Shown in pieces: positions 36,001-51,000 of a stretch of DNA of 64,000 bases. The DNA is from Phoronis australis (Eukaryota; Phoronida; Phoronidae). The stretch covers positions 332,345 to 396,344 of the forward strand of contig NMRA01000270.1 in the NCBI GenBank assembly GCA_002633005.1, in the 5' to 3' direction. The stretch's first letter is position 1; every line of letters starts with the position of its first letter. The notes under the pieces were generated by a model that was not told the origin of the DNA, made no database searches, and saw only the letters and a list, made by a program, of their open reading frames with translations. The translations under genes and the position numbers were made by a program.

Positions 36001-39000
36001 ACAGCCACAGGTGTAATACATGGCAATACCGTGTTTGTGTACATAAAGTGCAAAGACACATTAATAATCAGCACTAATTAGATTTGTTCTTCCCAACAAC
36101 GTACAAAAAGTCCTTAGTAACCATTTTGCAACCAAGCTATTCTGTACAAAAGTCTGGAAACCTTTAAATATACTGAGACTGCACTTATAACTCAATCAAG
36201 AAAACCTAGGTAAATAACAATCAATGAGTATAAATTTCTGAATGACAACTAAAAGCACTACATTACCTAATTTTCTGCGTCCTTTCCTCACATCCAACTT
36301 AAATCTTTTTAGTGGTCTCATAGTTTCAGTGAGCATTGTGTTCAAATGTGCCCACTTGCTATAAAATACTCCACAGAACTAAAGCCAAAGGCACCCTAAC
36401 TGGCTTGGCTGTGATGATATCATCGCTGGACCAGTCTATTCCAGTCCTAGCAGGGGAGGTTAGGTTTACACAGCAAATACCAACTCAGTTACTCATCAAA
36501 AAGCAGAGAATTCCTGGTCAATTTCACATGGCACATGTTGCTGGCTGCAGGGGTTAGATGGAACAAGTTCTGAGTGTATCTACAGATATTTGTAGTTTAC
36601 ACATATGGTCATGTTTAGTCAGGCAAACTGGGCTGGGTAGTTTGTGGTGGTCCTATTATACAAGGAAGTAGCAGAAGGTTGAAGACATGGGGACTTCCTT
36701 ATTCACCACTTGGGACAAGGGGGGGCTTGTGTTGGAATAAAGGAAAATCATTACGAAATACATGGGACGAGGCCAACTTTCACACTAACATAAAACAATA
36801 GAAAAAATATTAATTTCTAAGACTAAATATTTTTCACATATTATTATTTACATATTCCTGTAAAGACTAATTACTATTGTTCAAAGGTAAATAAATACAT
36901 CTAAGTCTCTATTGAAAAAACTTTGAAGTGTAGATTTAGCTTTTTTGATTATGATTTAGGCTACATAGTTTTGTACAGAGAATATAGTGCTGCATTATTT
37001 GGCAGTAAATACCTCAGAGAACAAGAGCTAATCGCAAATCACCTCATTCAAAGGGTAGTTTTGTTTACTAAACATGGAATAAGGCATTTGCCCTGGTCAC
37101 CATGTTTCTATGGTTACCAGGTCCAATTAGAGGACATGTAAACAATGAGTCATCCCACTGATGTGAATTTGGAACGAAAATGAAAACAAACAACACATTT
37201 ACCATTACACAGAAGGTCAGAGGTCACACAAGGAACTCTAAGCAACAACCTGATGGCTGGAGAAAGGTGAACTGTCAATTAGCATCAGAAGTGTGGAAAC
37301 TGCAAACGGCCATGTATTACAAAACCTTAGTTCACCAAATTAACTACGTTGCACAGAAAAGTCAACAAAAAGTCAAAAATTAACTTCAGTAATTCTTCAG
37401 ATCACAGTAATCTACTAGGAGGCATTAACATCAACAGTAATCTCAGCTTGTTCTTTCTTCACCTGTCTGCCAAACACCTGAGAAACAAGGAATGTCATTT
37501 TTTCAAATTTCTCAACAAAAATGGAAACTTTACTTAAGCGACAGTACCGACGCCCCTTGAGGGCATTGTTGGACAATTGGCTTTACTGGAATAACCAATA
37601 CATTGGAGCTTGTTTAGATATCCACTTTCAATTCCACGAAAAACCAAACAAGTGAGCCTCCACCGATCAGTTAAGTCCAAAATCTGGCTATAATTCTGGT
37701 TTGCGCTCTACAACTGCCGTAAACTGTTGACTCAGTAGCAATTTTACCATTTCATCACTGGTTTTCTGCCTATCTGTACAGCATCTGGAGTCAGATGTCA
37801 CAACAAGTTGTATCAAAGATAATGACAACCAAGCAAACAATCCATATGATAACACATATTTTAGTACAACATATTTACATGTCATCTTATAACATCTAAG
37901 AAAAGAGTGGGTTCATCATGCAGTGCTATAAGCATAACAGGAAGGTCCAAGGACAAATTTCAAGACAAAAGCAACACCTCGAGACAAAACCACGAAACCA
38001 CGAAATATCAATATACATTGACAAAATTCTCTTCAAGCCTCTTTGACACTTTTTTGTTCAATAGCTGGGTATCGTGCCAACCAACAATTATCGCCGGGAA
38101 CTGGCGATAACTTTTGAGAGAAAACCAGAGAGTCCAAGTTCAGATTTACTTGTCGAAAACTCTGTCCTTTTTGACATTCTTTGATTCTTTACTGTTGCAA
38201 CTAATTTATATTTAATCTTATTACCAGTGCAATATACTTGGCCACATGCTAAAAATCGTCCGTTGACAAGCCGCAACTTTTTTGTCATGTTTAGAACAAA
38301 AAATTTGAGAGGTGGATAATAGTTGTTTTAGCAGTATATTTACGGCATCCAATCTATTATTCAAAGGGAACATGTCGTTTAGTGTGCTTTATTTGTACAA
38401 GTAAATAGAAACTGGGTGAGCATTCTATTAAAGGGTTACTACCAATATGCCTTTGGTGTCTACATGCGACACTGCTTAGTTGTCAAAAAGACCAGGGCAT
38501 TATTGTAAGTTTTCCCATGGGTCGACACTCCCCTAAACACCAATGCCTTAAGATAACAGGGCAAGGGGAGGATAGGTTAAAAAGGAGGACTTTTACAACT
38601 GCAATCCAATAGTTGTTAAAGCAAAAGGGCGAAACATACCAGGGATATTTGAGGTCATGGTCAGCCAGACTAACACATACCTCAGCCACAGTCACAGCCA
38701 TGCCTGTGACTAATGACGTAGTCCCTAACTTGGAGTGAACAGTTACAAGGTCAATAAACCTTTTTTCTTTTGACTGTTGAGAAGTACGTAGCTGTTCGGT
38801 GGCACATACCATTAACTTCTGTATAGTACAAGGCGGTTGGCTACAATAGCTCAGGTGAAGCCCACATTATTCACAGAATGACTGCTCTTTGTCTAGACTC
38901 TGCAATGATTACCCTGATAATTTGCATTCAAAACTTTAAAAAAAATGAAAACAACGCTGGAAAATTTTCATCTGGAGATAGCATCGGTAGGGCAAGCACA

Positions 39001-42000
39001 GATAGGCAGGAACAAAAAGGTGCCATGAAAACAGGAGCCAGCAAAATATATTAGTCATCAAGAGATTATGTGTTACCTGGGACAAGGTTAGGTAATCTGT
39101 CACATGACACAATGTTTTCTTTTTGCCAGGGGAGGCAGGAATGATGTTAAGAAAGCCAACAAAGTGACTGAGAACAAATCCACAATAGTGCAGTATTGTC
39201 CTTGTTTGGTTACACAAAGAAAGCCATTGGGGCATTACAAGAGGCAGGCTGCTTTACCCCCACATGTCAATAGACCGACCCAGAGATAGCAAATAGTGAG
39301 TGTGGCTATGACACATAGTCACAGGTCCCCCACTTCAAACTAGCCTCCTGATAATGCTGACAATGGGGTAACTTTTTTGGAGGCTTAGTAACTCGTCTTT
39401 GGCTCATCAGAGTGCTCAGGTGATTTTGCGATACAGCCAAAAATGTCTTTTGTAAAATTCCCCAATTTGAAGTTATCACTAAAATATGAGAAACAGGCTC
39501 CTACGGCTTCAAATGTTCAATCACAAAAACTTTCATTTTCAACGCAATTCAGAAATGAAAACGAATAAAAATACATTGATAAAATAATGTGTGGTCATAG
39601 CCATGAATTGCAAAGAGTCTACCATTTTTAAAGTCCCCAAAGTACACCCGGCATTAATAGACCCTGATCATTTAACCACCATAATAAGGCTGACTATTTA
39701 GGTCAGACTACCATCATTTGTGATGGAGACTATTGTTTCACACAGACTACCATCATTTGTGATGGAGACTATTGTTTCACACATTTCATAGGCAAGTGAC
39801 TGGGCTATCAGTGACACAAGTCAACTTGTTCAAACAAGTCATTGACAGATAATCAAACCACAAAAAATATCCAGGCACATTGTTTCATTTAGGTAAATTT
39901 AGCAGGGCATTGACGTCTACTTATCTCCATTTTGCTCACAGACGTCTGTCACATGCATCAATTCAGTAAACCTCGAACAATTCTTCAGTTTAGAAACAAA
40001 ATCGTCATTTCATAAATTTCAAAGGTTGATTCCCTTCTTACAAATAATGAAAATTTTGCCAAATTTTTTCAAATGTTTATGGTAGTGCAAAAACGACTGA
40101 ATAAAGATTTCGCTAATCTCCATATTGGGTGCAAAAAAGCGAACTACAATGGCTGGGTAAAAGATGTCGCAAAAAAAATAAATTCTTACATATCAAAAGT
40201 TCATTTATGAGTTTCATTAGTGATACTTGTTGATGGTCTGAAAGGTAAAAAAATTCCCACTTGAATTAAGCGAACGTAACATTTATTACTGGCTGCACAA
40301 TTCGTGAAAATTTCACAAACCAACCAAATTTCCTTCACGCTATCAGCCCCGTATGAAGAAACGCTCTAAAAACGGCGGCAGTGCTAAATGGAGGCAAACA
40401 ACAACTGACTAAAAATACCCGCCAGCACAAATATGAGAAGTGCTGTCAGTCAATAAATAGTGGAGTGTGGTCATTAGCCGACTGATGGAGAGATCCACGC
40501 TAAACCACAGTACTATCAATAACTACTGTCCCAGGGACTCATTCATAAAACCACTATCAACACACCACACAGCGTAACCCACTTAACTGACATGGACAGT
40601 TGGTTGTTTAGTTAACTTAGAACCCATGACATCAGCGTTGCCACGGAAACAGGAAGAAATCAACCTCCTGAGGAATCAAGGCAGGATGGTAATTAAATGA
40701 AATCAAAAATCTGACCATATGATTCACTTTGGGTGTGTATCATAAGGACAAACTCAGCGCGGGATTGTAATTACGCGAAGAAATAAAAAATCTGACCATA
40801 TGATTCACCTCAGGCCTGTAAGATATTGTCTAAATATGGTCATTGATGTAAGACTTGTGCCGGATCTTTACAGCAGGGGGTGGGGTGGTGATCCGAGGAG
40901 GAAAGACTGTGGTTACATCTGACCACCAAACAACCAACAAAGGACCAGTTGACCAGCTAGGGTTATCTGTGTACCAGATGGACTCTACACATGGTGGCTT
41001 TCACAAAATCATGCGGGTAATAGTAGAGCAGTAGTTGTAGTAAGCGAAGACAACCACTCCTAACAATATCATGTGTCTTTAAGGATAATCTCTATTAATT
41101 TCATTCTAGGTCAAAGTTAGATAAAACAAAGTTAAACGGACACCAATTTTGGCAAACCCTATTCACCACAGAGGCTCTTGATACGTCTTTTTACGAATTT
41201 AATATAGAATTTGAAATTTTTCAAGAACTTAAAAAACACAAATACAAAATTGGCTATAATTTATGACCCAGTTTAGCCGTTAATGTTTAATTCTTAAGCA
41301 AAGCGCTTTAGGGTTAAAACAATGCTACACTCATTCGACCTTGAACTATTGCCAAATGAGACATCAACTCAAATCACAAACAATGCATACATGCACTATT
41401 TTCGAATTCGCATTTTATGGTAATAGCCAAGTGCAGCAATAACTTGTGAAGCATTTTCTTGACTTGTTGATGGTTTCAAGGTTCTAGCTAGAGCCGATTA
41501 TAGAATCCTATTCCGAAAAGGAATATTATGAGAATGATTTTATGAGAGTAAAAGTGATAATTAGATTTTCGTTGCAAGTTTAACTTATACTAATTACATG
41601 TAAGACGGCCTCTGAATGTATGTTTTAAGCAACTGAACTCCTGATCATGGTAGATGTTCAATATCGCTAGTAGTTCTAGCTCACTAGAAAAGTGAGATCT
41701 CCCAAGATTCAAGATTCTTCGAGATACTGCCTTATATTCTCAATGACAGCATTTGATTTCGGCTGGACTTTTGTTGCCATCAGACAGCTAGTGAACTCTA
41801 CAAAGGTGTCCTGCTGCCTCCTTATAAAACATGCCCATTTGAATGCAGTGTGTGGAGCTTTGATGATTTGACAGCAAAAGTGTTTGGGTGTTTTTCAAAT
41901 GTTTTCAAACCTTCATTCAACCAATTTTCATTTTTCTAGATGACCTGAACTACCAGATAGTCCTAGCTATACTTTAGCAATGCAAGAAAACATGATTTTA

Positions 42001-45000
42001 ACACTCAAATGCTCCCTAGCAGAAATTTTGACCATTTGCAAATAACTGCGGCACCGCATAACCGTTCATTATAATCACCACTTTATGTCTTGAAAGTGCT
42101 TGGTATGAAGCCAGGCACTAAATGTAGGAGTGCCCCTGTTCATGGTGGGCTTTAAATGTTGAATGAAAATAATGAGATGAGCATAAAATTCAGCCTTGAG
42201 ACTGAGGCAGTACTAAAAGTGAGGTAACAGTCTCTCATCTATCAACAATCCACTGGGGTGCTGCAAGGTTCAATGACTGCTCTGTATCAATACTCAGGGG
42301 TTCTTGAACAAGAAATTACTGTATTACCAACCAACTACCATCTACCGCCAGGCAAGCAAACAGACAGGTCATAATTGGCTACAGTTCCAGAGTGTGAGAC
42401 ACTTGAAAGAGGTGTAGCACAAGGGGGACCTAACAATATAAGATGGGATTTTCAGTGGAAATCTCCCAACAGAGAAGTGTTGTGAACTTTCCTACTAAGA
42501 CATCAAAGTTATTGCTAGGTGACGCACTGCCAGCCAAGCTTAAGTGCGATACTAGTGGGAAAGAGTCTTAAAGCTGCATTTTTCCACTCTTAAGATTTTA
42601 GTTTTTAGCCAGCTGATCAGGGATAAATGCAGCTTTAAATGATAGTCCAACACAAAACATGTCTTCGCTTACAATTTGATCTTTTCTATGTTTACCTGGA
42701 AATATTCTGAGCAGCAATTAAGGAGATTATCGTAATAACGAATGCCAAGCCACCCATGGACAATTAGTTTATGTCATAGAAGTCAATAATCAGAAACATG
42801 ATCAATGAGATTAAATGTTCTTGGTTGAAACAAAACACACAATACAAACAGAGTAAGTGGCACACATGTTCCCCAACACTTTTTTTCTCTCTAAAAACCA
42901 CCATGTTTATGGAAATGTAAACAGATTTAGCTCGCGTTAATCAACGGCATTAAATAAATTTCTAGCCTTCAGAATAACGAACCACACATTCATAATTCGT
43001 TTGATAACAATTGTTGATATTGGCAATTAATATTCCATCTACGGAACATGCAGATTCAATTTTGCACTCAAATATCAGATTACAGAAAAGATCTAAAAAC
43101 AGCCTCTCTTTGATAGTGTTCTATCATAAAACGATGAAATCTTACAACTGAATGACTGATACGAACTCAGCTTTTTATTGAAGTCAACAGAAGAAAACAG
43201 AACACAGGATATTACGATAATACTTAACCTATTTACCATACAATATGGATGGCACGTGAAATTCTAATTTGTCAAATTCTTACTAAAAACCAACACTGAA
43301 ATTCACCTCGGTTTGTATTGGGAAGTTTTAATATTTGATAAAAATCCCAATATTTACACGAAGGTAACCAGGTTTTGAAAAATGAAGAATGACAACGTTT
43401 GCAATTAATTATTTCTGAGCAAAATTTGTAGACAATTATTGTGCATAAAAACCAAAACAAGAAATATAGCGTTCACAAAATTCCAATTTCACAAATGTTA
43501 AAAAATTCAGTTTTCCACCAAATCGTATATATTCCATGAATTTAAAAATTTCAAGGCAACAGATATGCGATCTCAAAGTGATTTCCGTGTAACTTTAGCC
43601 AGTACTAATAGCTCTCATTATGAAATATAATACCACAAAGAATATGTGTAACATCATATTGGGTGGATAGGATATATACGGTATTGAATACAATTTTTCA
43701 GCAGTTTTCAATTTTTGCAAAGGAAACCTTGTGATTGTTGAGTACTATACTCTGAACACATTTACACTATGAACACTTCCTTTCATACAAACCAAGTGTG
43801 ATAAAATCTGACTGATTTAGGACACAACATTGAGGAAATGTAAAATTTTAATATCTACCTTTTCTAAAAGATATCCAGAACAGAATTAAGGCTTTTCAGT
43901 GTTCAAATTCAGTACCACAGCTGTCACTGGACAAAATTTTGAGAAATTCTGGGCATTCACGATGTTTTAAGAACTAGAAAATGACAAAGGGCAACTTCGG
44001 CAATTAATTTGTTGAAAACTGTTGAGATTTAGGTGTAGCACTGTACGCAAACAAGAGACATCAGTACAATCCTGACATGACAGTCTTCAGTTCAAAAGTT
44101 TCTCTGCTATAGACATCATCTCTTCGCCAAACTGATGAGCAACAAACGGACTGAACAGGAAATGAAGCCATCTCTTGCCATTAACTATGTATTTATTTCA
44201 ATGTTTAATTTTATTTTGTATTTGATATCGAATGGCAAGTATAAATGTAACCCTAAAGACAGAGAGAATCGATTTCTACAAAAGTCAATTTTCTGGCCAT
44301 CGCATCAATAGGTGAACTTTTTCATTGTCTGTTGCTTTAGAAGTATGCACAACCAGTGTGTAAGTACACTTAGTCCAGTAGACTCAACAGTCAGTCATCA
44401 ATCAATGGCTCCTGCTACGATATACATTGTTCCATGGATCACAAACTCACCTGATTTAGGATATTAATTGCAAGTATGAGTCACAGGCTATAGGTAATTC
44501 AATTAAGACTATTGTGATTAATTAACAGTTTCTGATAAGCTCGAATGCTGTGTGAATCAGGAAAATGTATTAAAGTTCCATTTGCATGTTGACATTACCT
44601 TCGATTGGATCCATAAACGAATGGAACATCAACATCAAAATGCTATTCGCATGCGCAAAGTAGTTTACTTTTATGAAAATTTATTTACTTAAGTATGCCT
44701 TCTACAAAATTCAGCAGGTGCGCAAAATGTGAGTTTGTGGTGTTAAGTTAAAAGCAGAACTAAATGTGGTAGACATCTTGAATGTAGGAAAACGCGTTAT
44801 GTCATAAAGTGGAGTTAAAAGGGATATGAAACACCCTTGAGAGGCATAACGAAAAACCCCGCTGGCAAAACTTGAGAAAGCGATGCCAGTGACTGTCTGA
44901 ATACATTTGGCCACACGAGGGCAAATGAACATAATTTGTGCATGTGGGGTTTATCAATTTGGGCAAATTTATCACCTAAACAAAAAAAACATTAGATTTT

Positions 45001-48000
45001 CTAAGACTACCAATGAAACTCTCTCCCTGAAGAACAAATGTTTCAAGTCCTACATTTCTTCTCTTTTTTACAAAATAAAACAAAATAATAATTGACACTG
45101 TACAATAACTCTTCACTAATTTAACACATGAAATAGCCGACAAGAGAAATTCTATTTTGTCAAATTTCTCTACAATATAAAATTTTAGAAGATTGCTAGC
45201 ATGGTTTGTACTATGAAGATATCATAAAACAAATTTTTGTTAAATTTTCCGGTATTTGCTGTAATCAGCCATTGAAAGGTAGTAAAACAACATTTTTGGA
45301 AATTGTTTTTGTACAAAAATAAGCGAAGGAATTCCGTACATTCCTGCAGTATCCGTTACACTTCTCCCCAAAAATGATCGAACAATAAACAGGTAATATG
45401 TGATTTACAACTTCAGTTTATTAAGTATGAATACACCTCTTGCACCGTCATTGTCTAAGGTCAATCCCAGTGAAGCTTCCTGTTCACTTTTTCACTGAAC
45501 TGGAAATCAAAATATGCCCTAATACAGCATACTGTGAGTATGTACAGAAACAATTCATCTATGAGAAATCCCATAAATGCAGATATGAAATATCCAAAAA
45601 ATTCACGATAGGACAAGCTCTACAAAGTGCCGTCCACACACAGACAAGTTACTCCTGGAACGAGTTGTCGCTAGGTTTGAGTGTAGTCTGTACGCTATTT
45701 AAACCAGCGCAACTTACCTCACTTGCGTGTGAAAACTTACACCACAGTATCGAGGTGGGGTAAATTGTTCTAAGGTAACTTGCACCACTTGGAATTATCA
45801 GCTGTGGTAACAGCATGGGTATTAAGGTATTCATTGTCCGGTAAAGAGCGACAACTTCCGCCTTACCCTCGTTATCGGAAAGGTGAGTGTGTGGACGCTC
45901 CATAAAAGTGGGGTAAGTTGCACTACTGCAAGTTGTTCTATTGTTGGCTGTGTGTGTACGGGACTTTACAAACATAAAATAAAAATTAAAAGTTACCGCA
46001 TTAATTAAAGATACCAACAATTATTATTCTTTAAGAATCTATTTGATATCTGACTTTAAAAGAGGACTTGCTAGCCAACCAAATTGATCGACCACAGTTA
46101 ATACAGTACTACAAACATCTTAAGATATTACATTAAATATACAAGACCAAGAGAGATATCTCTGCCACAACATCACTCAGTGAACTGACCAAGATGACTC
46201 ATAAATAAGCTGACCAATGAGATATCAGCGTTATGATTGACTTCCTGCAGAGGTGGACCTGCTAAGCCAGGAAATGGAAGTGTGGCTTATGACAAAGCCA
46301 AGCACACCAAATGAGCTTTTGGATTTTTTAATGTCTTTTTAAAAGCCATTATTGTCTGCGTTTCAAAAGATTGTAGTATAAAGCTCATATGTTGTATTCA
46401 CCAGCAAAGAGCATGCAGTTGAACAGGTTGGAGAGCAGAAAACTTTTAAGAGGGTTTATCTAGCGCAGCAAAAGAAACGTTAATTGTTGTTAATTTCTAA
46501 TGCACTTAACAAGGGACCTTCATTTTTGTTTGAGATTTAGTTTAGGAAAAATATGTACGTACAATTAATTCCAAATTGAAAGATCTTGAAAAGCAACTTT
46601 TAATTCAATAAAATGTGACTACACATCTTTATAATTATTTCTAAATTTCATTAATTTATAACTTCAATATGCACATTCACTCTGATTCAACACATAGTGC
46701 ATGTTTTGCTTAAAAAACATGGCTAACACTTGACCAAAAGCCCCAACAAAAACATTTTTTTATGAGACAATCACCTTGATTATTAGAGCAAACTCAGAGG
46801 AAGTCTGGTTACATACTACAAGAACATTGTTCTATGACTTTGGTAGCACATAAGACACATCGGCTACACTCCATAATCTATGTCACCATGGTAACGAAGA
46901 CCAAAAGCAATCAGAGCCAGGAGAAGTGACAAGTTTAGTGTCAAAGTATGACTCACACTCAATGGTCAACAGTAATTAATAACACATTATCAGTCAAACT
47001 GACCATTCCTGACATAGGCTAAAGTTTCATTGTCTCAACTGGAAATTAATATTAGGTTACACCATCAGTCATCAACCAGCACTGCTGTCGGCATAAAGCT
47101 GTTAAACAATTATTAAACTTTCGTTAAAAATCAGAGAAGAAATCTCAGCAAATACACCTTTGAAAGACTGTATAATTTTCGAGGGGGAATTCACCAGGGC
47201 TTGGAATGACCAATGACAAAAAAGAGGAAAACTTTCCAGGTGATGTATCATTCCACAAATAGGCTAGCGTGATAGAAATATTTTTAGTGCAGTTGAATTA
47301 AACTGAAATAAATGTTTTTGTATGAATGAAGTCAACATAACGATAAAAAGGGACAAAAAACGAGACTGGAAACCAAAAACAAGGGAAATTGACTTAAAAG
47401 AGGAAACTGATACAGCAATTGCAAAATAAACTAAAAATGTGCTCTTGTTCAATTCATTATGTGAATAACCAAAAATAATTAAATTCTGAATATCAAGCAA
47501 ATTTCATTACATAAGTGTCGTTAATTTTCATATCACTTCATTCACTTGGTTGTCATTTTCTAATTTATTGATATTTTATAAAATTACATGTATTACTTGA
47601 TGTCAGGCATTGGAGAGACAATTATCGACATAATTTACTATAATTTAAGATATACAGCGATAAAAACTCTTTAAACTGGGACAAAAATAATTGCTAAAAT
47701 TTTACCAAATGTTGTTTGGCAATATACCACATGCTAAAAACAAAGTAAATTTTCCCGACAAGTTACTTGAGTCGAGAAATGTGACAATTGAAGTTTCACC
47801 TGTCTGCCATACTTAGTCTCAAACCTAGCATTCTTTACAGTAATACGAACGAGTAGTTCTTGAATTTCAATGACAAGAAAGTCATCTTTGGGTAGACAAG
47901 AAAGTCATCTTTGGGCAGACAAGAAAGTCATCTTTGGGTAGACAAGAAAGTCATCTTTGGGTTTTCTAAACACCTAATGGAGACTACAAAAGTGACACAG

Positions 48001-51000
48001 TAAATGCGCAGTAAATGTGTAGTCGGCTAATGACTGAAGCATCTTGCCAATAATGGATAAGATAAAACTGTGCTTGCATCTGCTATCACAGTTACTAATC
48101 TCTGATGACTAAGGAGGCTATCTACACAGGTTGACCAGTTGGTAATAGGTGCTTTCATCTTTTCTGAGCAATAAAAATTACTTTTATCAATCATGTGTTT
48201 TTGTTCATTTCCGTTTTTTAATTTGTTTTAGCACTGTTTCCATACGTTTGAATCTTATTTTTTGTTAGTTGACGTTATTTGCAAATCATACAACATCCGA
48301 CAGGAAATATCCTGGGAAATTAATCAGAGAGGCATGGAAAATACTTATGTGGGAATGACCAGCAAACGCCCCATTCAAGTATGGTCAGTCCAGAGTTTAC
48401 AATAACAGTAAAAAATCGGAATTTTGCTGAAAATAAATTTATACATGTAATATAACAATCACTTAATACAATGACTACAGTAATACTAACACTACTAATG
48501 AAAACAATACAAGCACAAGTTTATTGAGTAGTAAATTATTAATTAATTACATGCTTTTTATGATAAAATGTACAATAAGTTTAAGAAAGGCTATATGTGT
48601 TCATAATACATCGTTGTCTTCTGCGATGATGGCAAAAAGCGAGAGAAGTTACTTACTAGTTACTTTCGTGATACATACCTAACTTCTAGGTATGTATCAC
48701 GAAAGTAACTAGTAAGTAACTTCTCTCGCTTTTTACCAATTTTAAGACAGCAAAGGAAACATCACTCACTGATTACAGGGCTTTTCAAATCTATGATGAT
48801 GTAAGGAAATTTTGGAAAGTTCTGTTCTGTATGAATGGATTCCTTTGGTTTTGCATCCAATTCAAGATGACATGAATACTATGCAGTAAACGCGTAGATT
48901 CAACAGCAGAGCATCAATGCTTTGACCCAGTGTTAAAGGTTAACACTGATTTCATTGGAGTTAGCCATTATTCATTTCACCATAGTTTATCAAAATATTC
49001 ACCAGTCGATTACTACAAGCATTTTATTTTACTTATCAGAACATGGCAATTCATATTTGAACAAGAACGACGCAACGCCATCTGGCGGTAACTTTGATAA
49101 CTCGTGAGAGTTCTTGGGTGACCATTAAATACCACAACCAAGTGTGAAAGGTTCAGCCTAACTTCACAGTTTACACTGACACACATCCTGCAACAGAGTT
49201 AGTCTAAAAATATATCATACAACATGTGTATAGCTTCACACATCTGTCCAACTCAGTGCTCAGATAGCTGGACAGGAACAATCCAACTGATACAACCTCG
49301 TTATCAATACCTGAACTATGAATGGAAGGAGTCCTCAAATATCAAACGAGTATTAAAGATTACTCAATGAGTCCAATACAAATAGTTTTCTAACCGCATC
49401 ACCCACTAGATACTTAGAGCACTGTTGAGAAATATTTACTCTAACTTTTGAGATGGTGCGATTTCTCAAGTGTAGTATTTTCCTTGGCGGTGACTAATTT
49501 ATTACGCATATCCAGGATCAAAGATTGCGGGAAAACTGACGAGTTTATTTTGCACTAAACACTGATGCTTCTCAACACCAAAGTTACCTGGCTTTAAAGG
49601 AAAGGTGGAAAGCAACAGTTTTTGAGGCTACCTTTGGTAAAAATACAGATCCCTGGTGAGACATTGTTCGTGTTGATTACTTTTCCCTTGGCGTGCATTT
49701 ATAATCCATGGAAACATGGAAAAGGACGTAAAGAGCTTAAGTAAAAGGTCAACTTCTCGGTTCTGCATTCAGTTCCTTTACACAAACATGAATGACGGAT
49801 GTAGACTGTGTTCAATAGTGAGCAGGACGTTGCATTTGCTCAATGGAAGTGCATGTCAAACCGAGATGCGCATCCTTTGTTTGGCCATTCACATCGTTTT
49901 CTGTTGTCTCATGGATAATGAATACTCACCACGGAAACATAAATCGCAACAGAAAAATGGGTTTGCAAGATAACCAGGAGTCTAAATTTTTACTAAACGT
50001 GACAACAAGAATGGTTGCATTCCCCTTTAAGAACAGACAACGAGATTAAAAGAAATGACTAATTATGAATACAGAAGTAAGCTAGACAGGTAGACAGGTA
50101 GTCTGCCAGTTGAACCACCAGGGAGCAGGCATGACGGCCGGCTAGCGAGTGATAATGTGCAATGAGGTGTGAACTCATCTGATTGAAGCACATCTACCGT
50201 AATTCTTCAGCGATTTCACACAAAACAATTGACAAATTTTGTCACGTTTTATTTTTGTGAAAGACTGACTACTTTCAAATATGCATATTACAAATGAATT
50301 ATACTTTTGATAAATAGATGAAGAATTAACATATTTAATATTTCCATAGCAACAAACGGAACAACAAATCTGATTTCAATTCCTCAAATTTGTGCAGAGA
50401 ACTATGTACACAGATCAGGTATACATTTAATATTCAAGAGGAAAGTCAAGATGAATCCTTTGTAGATACCTGCCAGAGACCTCTACACAGACCTGCATAC
50501 GTTTGTACCAACACGGACAAAAAATAGAGGCCTGTTCATAGACCTGGGGAGGGGGGGCGTTTATACCAACGTACACAAATGTACTTGATCAGTTTTGAGG
50601 GCTTGACCAAGTACAAATTCATGCAACCAATAAGCTATCAAGAGTGAGGAACATTATGAATACCACCACTTCACAGTCCAGATGTTTGTTGCTTACAAGT
50701 AAGAAGTGAACATTTAAGAATTTAGAGTTGCACAACCCAGGCCCATCAAAGACAGCCTAGGTCACTGACCCATCATTCACTGGCCAACATACACTGGCTC
50801 AGTAGATGCACAAGATGGCTGACTACTTGTTTGATTAAGCTAGCTATTACCAGAGATGAGGTCACTAATGCTCATTTTACAAACATGGTGTGGTTAACCG
50901 CAAAAAGCTCAGAACATCCCTTAGTGTATACAGTATGAGGGGAGGTGGTCTTGGTACAATATTGGGTTACCCTAGTGCATATAGTATGCACCTTTACCAA

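Noticed and set aside
47872-47961. Considered as a CRISPR-like array
   Set aside because: The repeats are contiguous with no spacers, and the context is an animal intron.
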